Positions 58,827-64,000 of a DNA stretch of 64,000 nt are shown here, piece by piece. The stretch is taken from NCBI RefSeq assembly GCF_000313135.1, contig NW_004457442.1:722778-786777 (forward strand). Reading direction: 5' to 3'. The DNA comes from Acanthamoeba castellanii str. Neff. Its lineage: Eukaryota > Discosea > Longamoebia > Acanthamoebidae. The notes beneath the pieces are model-generated. The model did not search any database, was not told where the DNA came from, and saw only the letters and a list, made by a program, of their open reading frames with translations. The number at the start of each line of letters is the position of its first letter. Within the stretch, counting starts at the first letter, position 1. The position numbers and the translations under genes were made by a program.

Positions 58827-59636
58827 GTCGTGTGCATAAATCCATGGACCAGCCAGGGCCTGAGAGGGATGAACCTGGGCTATATGCCATATTCTTGGGT
58901 GAGCCTAGGCCCCTGCCCCCGCTTCGACTCGTCAAGTCGTCCATGCTTTTCATGGGTGCACCCGCACAGCAAAACACAACAGCAAGAAAGGTGTTCAAAA
59001 TAAAGTCAACGAGAAGTCCTTGACTTTTCGCATTCGAAAATCAGAAGAGAACTCGTTGGCAAGGTGACTGTTGCTAGGGCCGGAGTGTGTGGCCTAAACA
59101 GGGGAGAGCTTTTTCCGTTTTCTCTTCTCCTCGACCGCCCACCACGCTACGCAAGAGCCACACACCTCACACGAGTACCATAACCGAACCCTATTCTGGA
59201 ACACCCACCTGACATACACCAGACCAAGAAGCAGGTGATCCCACGTTCCTCTCCCGCCCTCTCTCACTTTGGCATGCAATGTACGCAACATTGCGGACCT
59301 CATACGCGCTCCTTCGTCACAGACAGCCTGGCCGCACACGCCCCCACGAGTTGAGCACGAACACAGAGCCATTCACCCTCTTCCCGTGCAAAGCCGCAAC
59401 AAACTGCGACGATAGGGAGGGCGAGGCCCTCCTGCAGCGGCGGCTGGGGCCGAAAATGCGGCGCGTGGCCCAGAAGAAGAAGTGCCTCCAGCACCGCGCG
59501 CTAATCGTGGCGTGGTGCGTACCCCGACTGCCCCACATGCTCCTCAACGATTGGTCGGTTGTATGAAATTACGAGAACTCCATTTCGAAATTTCTTCATC
59601 TCGTGTGGCCCAATCGCGGAGCTCCGTAGAACTTTA
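58827..59636. other. Region between transporter and RFX gene
   Basis: Open frames exist on both strands (for example + strand 59279-59566 with ALLQRRLGPKMRRVAQKKK), but none shows a domain I recognise. It may hold the first exon of the transporter on the - strand and an upstream exon of the RFX gene on the + strand. Confidence 0.35.
59583..59590. promoter_or_regulatory. TTTCGAAA palindrome upstream of RFX gene
   Basis: Exact copy, 47 bases before the ATG chosen for the RFX-type gene. Confidence 0.4.
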
Positions 59637-61500
59637 ATGGTGAGTGGAATTGGTAGGTTACGCTTACACAGGTGTCTACATAGGTTACGAGTCAATTACT
59701 GCCTCAGAGAGTGCGGCTCCATCGCCAAATGTGAGGTGTTCCTCCACTACACCGAGCTGTGCCATGCCAACACGTACGTCCTCCCCCTTCTCCTCGGTTG
59801 CACTCTACTGGTGCTGACCACCTCACCTCTCTGTGCGCAGAATTCAACCCTCATCGGCCGCGGCGTTCGGTAAGATTTTGAAGATGGCCTTCCCGACGGT
59901 CAAGTGCAACCGCGTCGGCCCTCGAGGCGCCTCCAAGCACCACTACCGGTACACCACCTCACCACGACAACAGAAGAGACAGATGACGACGACAACGATG
60001 ATGATGATGACGATGACGACGATGATGATGTCTGTATTTATGATCAACCTATTCATAATTATGTCAACTACGCACATTGTGGTGGTATGATGTAGGGGTC
60101 TGGTGCTGAAGGATGACTACCAGCTCTCGCTGGCCAACGTGGAGCCGCTCAGCGAGGCAGCGATCACGCAGCTGATGAAGGAGGAGGCCGACGCCGAGGC
60201 AGCGAGCAAGGCCCAGCGAGGCAAGATCCGCGGTGGCCGGCGTCGCCGCGGCGCCGACGGCGACGACGAAGACGAGGAGGACCACGACGACGACGACGAC
60301 GAAGACGATGAAGAGGAAGACGACGACTACGGCGGCGATGACGGCAGCCAGCAGAGCGATCGACGGACCATGAAGATGATGGTGCTCTCCCCACCTCAGC
60401 CGCTCTCTTCATCGACTTCCTCCACCACCTCGCCCCACACGTCGTCGCCCATGTCCCGCCCAGCGGCCCACCAGCACCAGCACCACCCCTACGCCCTCCA
60501 ACAGCGGCCGCTCGACCACCCGCCACAGCCGCACCCATTCCCCGGCGCCGGCTACCTGGGCGGGTACCCGCCGCTACCGCCGCCGCAGCCGACCACCGCT
60601 TATATGCTGCCGCCCCACCCGCAGCTCCAGCCGCCGCACTATCACCACCAGGCGCAGACGGGCCAGACGGCGGCGACGAAGGAGTCGTTTTCGTGGATCT
60701 CGCCCGACATGGACCACGCCGCCAGGCGGCCCGCGCCGTCGGTCCAGGCCCAGCAGGAGGCCCAGTCGCCGACTCAACCGATGCCACTGAACGACGCGGC
60801 GCTGCGAGAGTGGGCAGAGAAGAGGGATCTGGTCGAGTTCTGCGAGCGCAACTTCCAGGCGCTCTACGACAATGTCCACCGGACACTCAGTGGCGGCGGC
60901 GGCCACGAGCCCCGGGAGCAGGTGCTGACCAGCATCGCCGACGCCTGGAAGAACCTCCGGCAGTACACCCGGCACATGCACCTCTTTCCCGAATCCGCCA
61001 CGTCATCCACGTCACCCACAGCTCCGATGTCGACCACCACCACTACGGCGACGACGTCGGCCGAGCGGACCACCGACTGCCGAGCCCCGACGCCGCCACC
61101 CACGCACCATCAGCCGCCACCACCTCCTCAGCCGCAGCCACCGCCCAGCCCGATGAACATGTCCGCTCCGCCATTCGCACACTTTGCGATGGTGCCGCTG
61201 CCGCCGTCGTACTACGCGCGAGCCGGCACGCCGCCGCCGCTCAGTGGTGGTCGTGGCTCGTCCCTGTCCCTGTCCTGGCTCGCCAACTCGCTGGCCATGT
61301 CCATGGGCAGCGGCGCCGGCGCCGGCGGCACCAGCAGCCACCAGCTCGCCACCACCCCAACGCCACCGCCCGGGTACCTGCAGCAACCTCCAGGTCCTCA
61401 GGGCAACGGCGGCGGTGGCGGCGGCGGCGAAGGCTCGTCAGGGCCGGACCGAGGCAACCTCGAGTTCCGATCTTTCGAGTGGAAGGGCGTGTACGAGTAG
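59637..61500 (+). CDS. RFX-family DNA-binding transcription factor
   Basis: Exons 59637-59773, 59841-59948, 60096-61500; 1650 nt, 549 aa. Spliced residues ~20-90 give an RFX winged-helix domain: NYCLRECGSIAKCEVFLHY, CHANTIQPSSAAAFGKILKM, AFPTVKCNRVGPRGASKHHY, matching the family pattern (NAASFGK, RRLGTRGxSKYHY) including the Arg-Gly-x-Ser-Lys-His/Tyr-His-Tyr recognition stretch. The usual opening Trp helix is missing, so an upstream exon (before 59637) is likely and the start is provisional. After the domain come a basic patch ([12 protein letters not shown]), an Asp/Glu run, and a long Pro/His/Gln/Ser-rich region. That region holds one compact segment (NDAALREWAEKRDLVEFCER ... IADAWKNLRQYTRHMHLF, ~230-300) that looks folded and could be a dimerisation module. 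Nuclear regulator; targets unknown. Confidence 0.8.
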
Positions 61501-61640
61501 CAAAAGTGGGAAAAAGAAAAGGCAAGAAGAGCACAAGTAGGAGAAGACAACTGGAGTGGATGGTGGAGGACTTGTTGTTTATGGTTTTCAAGCTCCAAGG
61601 AGAGGGAGGGGTGCAGGAACGAATACTGCCTGTAGTACGC

Positions 61641-63354
61641 TCAATCGGCAAGACTCAGCTCGGCGCCGGTCCACACATCGTGCAGGAAGAGCACGTCCGA
61701 CGTGTACAGCACGTACCAGAAGAGACCCTGTAGTGCGTGGCGATGAGTGTTTGTTGTTCTCTGTGTTCGAATGAGAGAGAGAGAGAGAGAGAGCGGCAAG
61801 GGGTACCTTGTAGAAGCCCTGCCAGCCCTCGGCGGCGAGGATCTTCTGGGCGCAGTCGATGGGTCCCGTGTAGGAGCTCGGGGAGGCGAGGATCGAGTTG
61901 GTGATGGTACACAGCGGCATGTGGACCACGCTGGTGAGCAGGGTCACCCCGACGGCGATACCGCGCGTCAGCGCGTGGAAACCCACCTGCCTCGCCAGCT
62001 CCCGGCCCATATCGGCCAGGTCCAGCGCCTCATCGTCGTCCTCCCCCTCTTCGCATCCTGCTCCTCCCGCTACGCGGGAGCATTTTCCCTTTCTGTTTCC
62101 GTTCTTTTTCCCTCCGATTTTCCCTTTGCCTCGTCGCTGTAGCGCCTTGCCCTTCTTCTCGCCCACTCCATCTTCTCCTTCGTCCTCATCATCTTCATCA
62201 TCATCGTCGTCGACGAGCTTCTCCTTGCCCCTGATGAGTCGTCGCGCGGCCTTCTCCTCGCGCTCGAGGCGGCGCACTGTCGCCAGCGGCACGGAGAACG
62301 GTCGGCCGAGCAAGTCGTAGACATGCCGCCGCAGCCGTCGGTTGAAGATCTGCATGAACTGGTACTCGACACTCAGCGTCGGCAGCGCCTTGTAGTATTG
62401 TCTGCACAAAGTTGACACGCCATTTTGTTGAAGTCAGCCATGACCATCAAGCCCATGCCTGGGCCAGGCTCCAGACAATGCTGATGCCGGTGGATGACGG
62501 TGGATGATGGATGATGAAGAAGAAGATGAAGGTGAAGGTGGAAAACGTACGCGAGAGGGAAGACTCCGGGGCGCCAGCCGCGCCAGATGTGGTGTCGCAC
62601 TTGGAAGTTGGCGATGTGGAGTGGAAGGCAGAGGGCGGCGGCGGCGGCGAAGCAGGCCGCGTTGGAGACGCCAAAGTAGAGGAGGTGCTTCACCCGCTGG
62701 GCCAGCGTCGGCACGGGCTGCTGCTGCTGGTTGTTGTTGGTCTCCTCGAACGTCACCTCGTCACCCAGGGTCATGACCACCCACCCGACCTTGGAGAGCT
62801 CTGCACAATTTATATATTTATTTTTAAAAAAATAAATCAACAAAAATGACCATAAATAGATAAATATATAAATAGTAAAAATAAAAATGGCATGAAAATG
62901 ATTGGTGGGTACCGACGAGGACACCAAGCAGCGCGCCTGACACGGCACCGTCGCACAGATCGAGCAGACCCGAGCCGAGCACGAAGGGAAAAGATTCCTG
63001 GCGATGGAACTGTCGAAATTCATCGGCATGTGTGCGCAGTGCGGAGCTGATGGACGTTGGCCGAAAGAGATTTCGTCCAGAAATGGAGGCACGCTGGTAG
63101 AGGGTTGATGCAGGCGCGGTGGCCAGCACGTGGGTGACGGCTGTCGTGATGGCGATGGCTCGGAATCGCTCGAAATTGGGTCCCTCTTGAAGTACCTCAC
63201 GATCTTCCTCCAGAATCAATTCTTCTGGAATTGGGTCACGATTTTCGATGACGGGCGGCAGCACCGCCGCTGGGGGCATTCCCGCGACGAGGTGCGACTG
63301 AGGCACTGCCGCTGGACGTGAGCGCACACCAAATGACGAATCGATTCCGTTCAT
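61641..63354 (-). CDS. Mitochondrial carrier homologue (MTCH/SLC25-like) with charged insertion
   Basis: Exons 63354-62913, 62800-62551, 62401-61807, 61727-61641; 1374 nt, 457 aa. It has a disordered N-terminus, then hydrophobic amphipathic helices separated as in SLC25-type proteins: FERFRAIAITTAVTHVLATA, LLDLCDGAVSGALLGVLVGE, HLLYFGVSNAACFAAAAALC, GIAVGVTLLTSVVHMPLCTI. These are followed by SPSSYTGPIDCAQKILAAEG-WQGFYK, a degenerate carrier motif of the kind in MTCH2 (the PxD/ExxK signature is mostly lost). The end GLFWYVLYTSDVLFLHDVWT contains a last helix. A ~65-residue Asp/Glu run followed by a Lys/Gly/Arg run (about residues 330-395) is inserted between helices. Outer-membrane insertase-type function as for MTCH2 is a guess; a divergent carrier is equally possible. 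The start is the first ATG after two upstream TTTCGAAA boxes. Confidence 0.65.
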
Positions 63355-63414
63355 TTCCGCAATGCCTCACCATATCCCCCCTTGCAAGGTTGGCGGCCTG
63401 TATTCGAGGAAGTG

Positions 63415-63444
63415 TTTCGAAATCATTTTGAAAATGTTTCGAAA
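63415..63444 (-). promoter_or_regulatory. Two TTTCGAAA palindromes upstream of the carrier-like gene
   Basis: Exact TTTCGAAA at 63415-63422 and 63437-63444, spaced 22 bases (about two helical turns) and lying 60-90 bases upstream of the ATG at 63354. Confidence 0.45.
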
Positions 63445-63904
63445 TCGTCTGAACTGCATTTCAAACGTTCCTTGTTTCGTCAAGGGTAAAATCAGGGATG
63501 CACAAAGAAGCAAACGAAATCTCGTCTGAGGCACGACGTTGGTCTGGTGTTCGGATTCCGACGGGGTGTTGGTGCAGGCCAGAGTGGCAGCACTCCTGGA
63601 GAAATCCACGTCCCTTGTCCGCCTCCAACCGCCCGTGATGCGTGAGTTCACTGCGGCTGCTCCGTGTTCGTAACGCGGAGGCCTCCAGGCGACAGTCATC
63701 TTTCCTCCGTCTCGGTTCTTCTGGTTCTGAGAGTTTCTTCCTTTCAAGCCGAACTTTGCACACCACACAGGCCGTGCCTCGGACTTCACCTGTTCTTCCA
63801 CTCGCTCTCCGCCGAACTGCCGACTACCATTAACCGGCTTGCACAGAACGACACGACACCACACGACCGCAGCCCCCCCACATACAATCGACCACCGCCC
63901 TGCC

Positions 63905-64000
63905 ATGGGCCTACCCTATCCTCCATCCGATTGCAACAGCAGCCACATCACAACACCCGATTCACCGACATCGACACGAGATAACAACGTCAATAGAAAG
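63905..64000 (+). CDS. Possible 5' end of a gene running off the window
   Basis: ATG followed by 31 open codons to the window edge (MGLPYPPSDCNSSHITTPDS...), preceded by a C/A-rich stretch (CCACCGCCC, CACATACAATCGACC) like the leaders of other genes here. Too short to identify. The 550 bases before it (63355-63904) contain an open - strand frame without recognisable domains. Confidence 0.3.
   Translation, partial: MGLPYPPSDCNSSHITTPDSPTSTRDNNVNRK

Noticed and set aside
59279..59566. 95-residue + strand ORF upstream of the RFX gene
   Set aside because: No similarity to the missing RFX first helix; could be an upstream exon but nothing decides it.
63367..63906. 179-residue - strand ORF near the right edge
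   Set aside because: Composition lacks any recognisable domain, several frames are open in both directions, and TTTCGAAA boxes and the carrier gene's promoter lie within it. Too weak to call a gene.

Overview
The window looks like a nuclear contig from a free-living, GC-rich amoebozoan. Acanthamoeba or a close relative is my best guess: coding regions are very GC-rich, genes carry many short GT-AG introns, several introns hold GTGTCGTG/CACGACAC or TTATTTATTT low-complexity sequence, and the gene content is protist-like (PDK1, a RasGEF, an RFX factor, polyubiquitin, Ser-Pro-rich surface proteins). The genus is an inference from style, not a match I could run. There are two assembly gaps (12889-12909 and 30465-30879) and several places where coding frames break by one base, so this is draft sequence.

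Left part (1-15 kb). On the + strand: a 13-exon PDK1-type kinase with a C-terminal PH domain, a TDP2-like endonuclease/exonuclease/phosphatase-fold enzyme, a 12-exon membrane-anchored M19 dipeptidase, and a tandem triplet of intronless four-helix membrane proteins with a shared CxxxC loop. On the - strand: a secreted 14-exon GMC oxidoreductase, one of whose introns appears to be GC-AG.

Middle (15-41 kb) is dominated by two tandem, homologous - strand genes for Ser/Pro/Thr-repeat surface proteins. They share a signal peptide, a Cys-containing N-terminal module and conserved intron positions. The downstream copy (36.8 to 15.2 kb) has about 20 kb of repeats built largely on an 18-bp unit and ends in a transmembrane segment; the upstream copy (40.6 to 37.4 kb) is short and has none. 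A third, broken relative lies at 52.8-54.6 kb. Long + strand ORFs rich in DGDGV across this block are antisense by-products of the repeat.

Right part (41-64 kb). An unknown three-exon gene faces a small multi-pass membrane protein. Then come a three-unit polyubiquitin gene with a 20-bp hairpin upstream, and a 15-exon - strand gene that by continuous splice phase fuses a RasGEF to two tandem XylR_N/V4R-like (bacterial-type ligand-sensor) units. After these are a 3 x 82-residue His/Gln/Pro-repeat protein with a TATA box, a proton/myo-inositol-type MFS transporter, an RFX-type transcription factor and an MTCH/SLC25-like carrier homologue.

The genes do not form a pathway. Shared features are regulatory: the palindrome TTTCGAAA occurs five times, always just upstream of an inferred gene start, and the genes expected to be strongly expressed have CA-rich 5' leaders. 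The most novel candidates are the RasGEF-V4R fusion, the giant Ser-Pro protein family with its FTxLPFV motif, and the hairpin/TTTCGAAA promoter signals.
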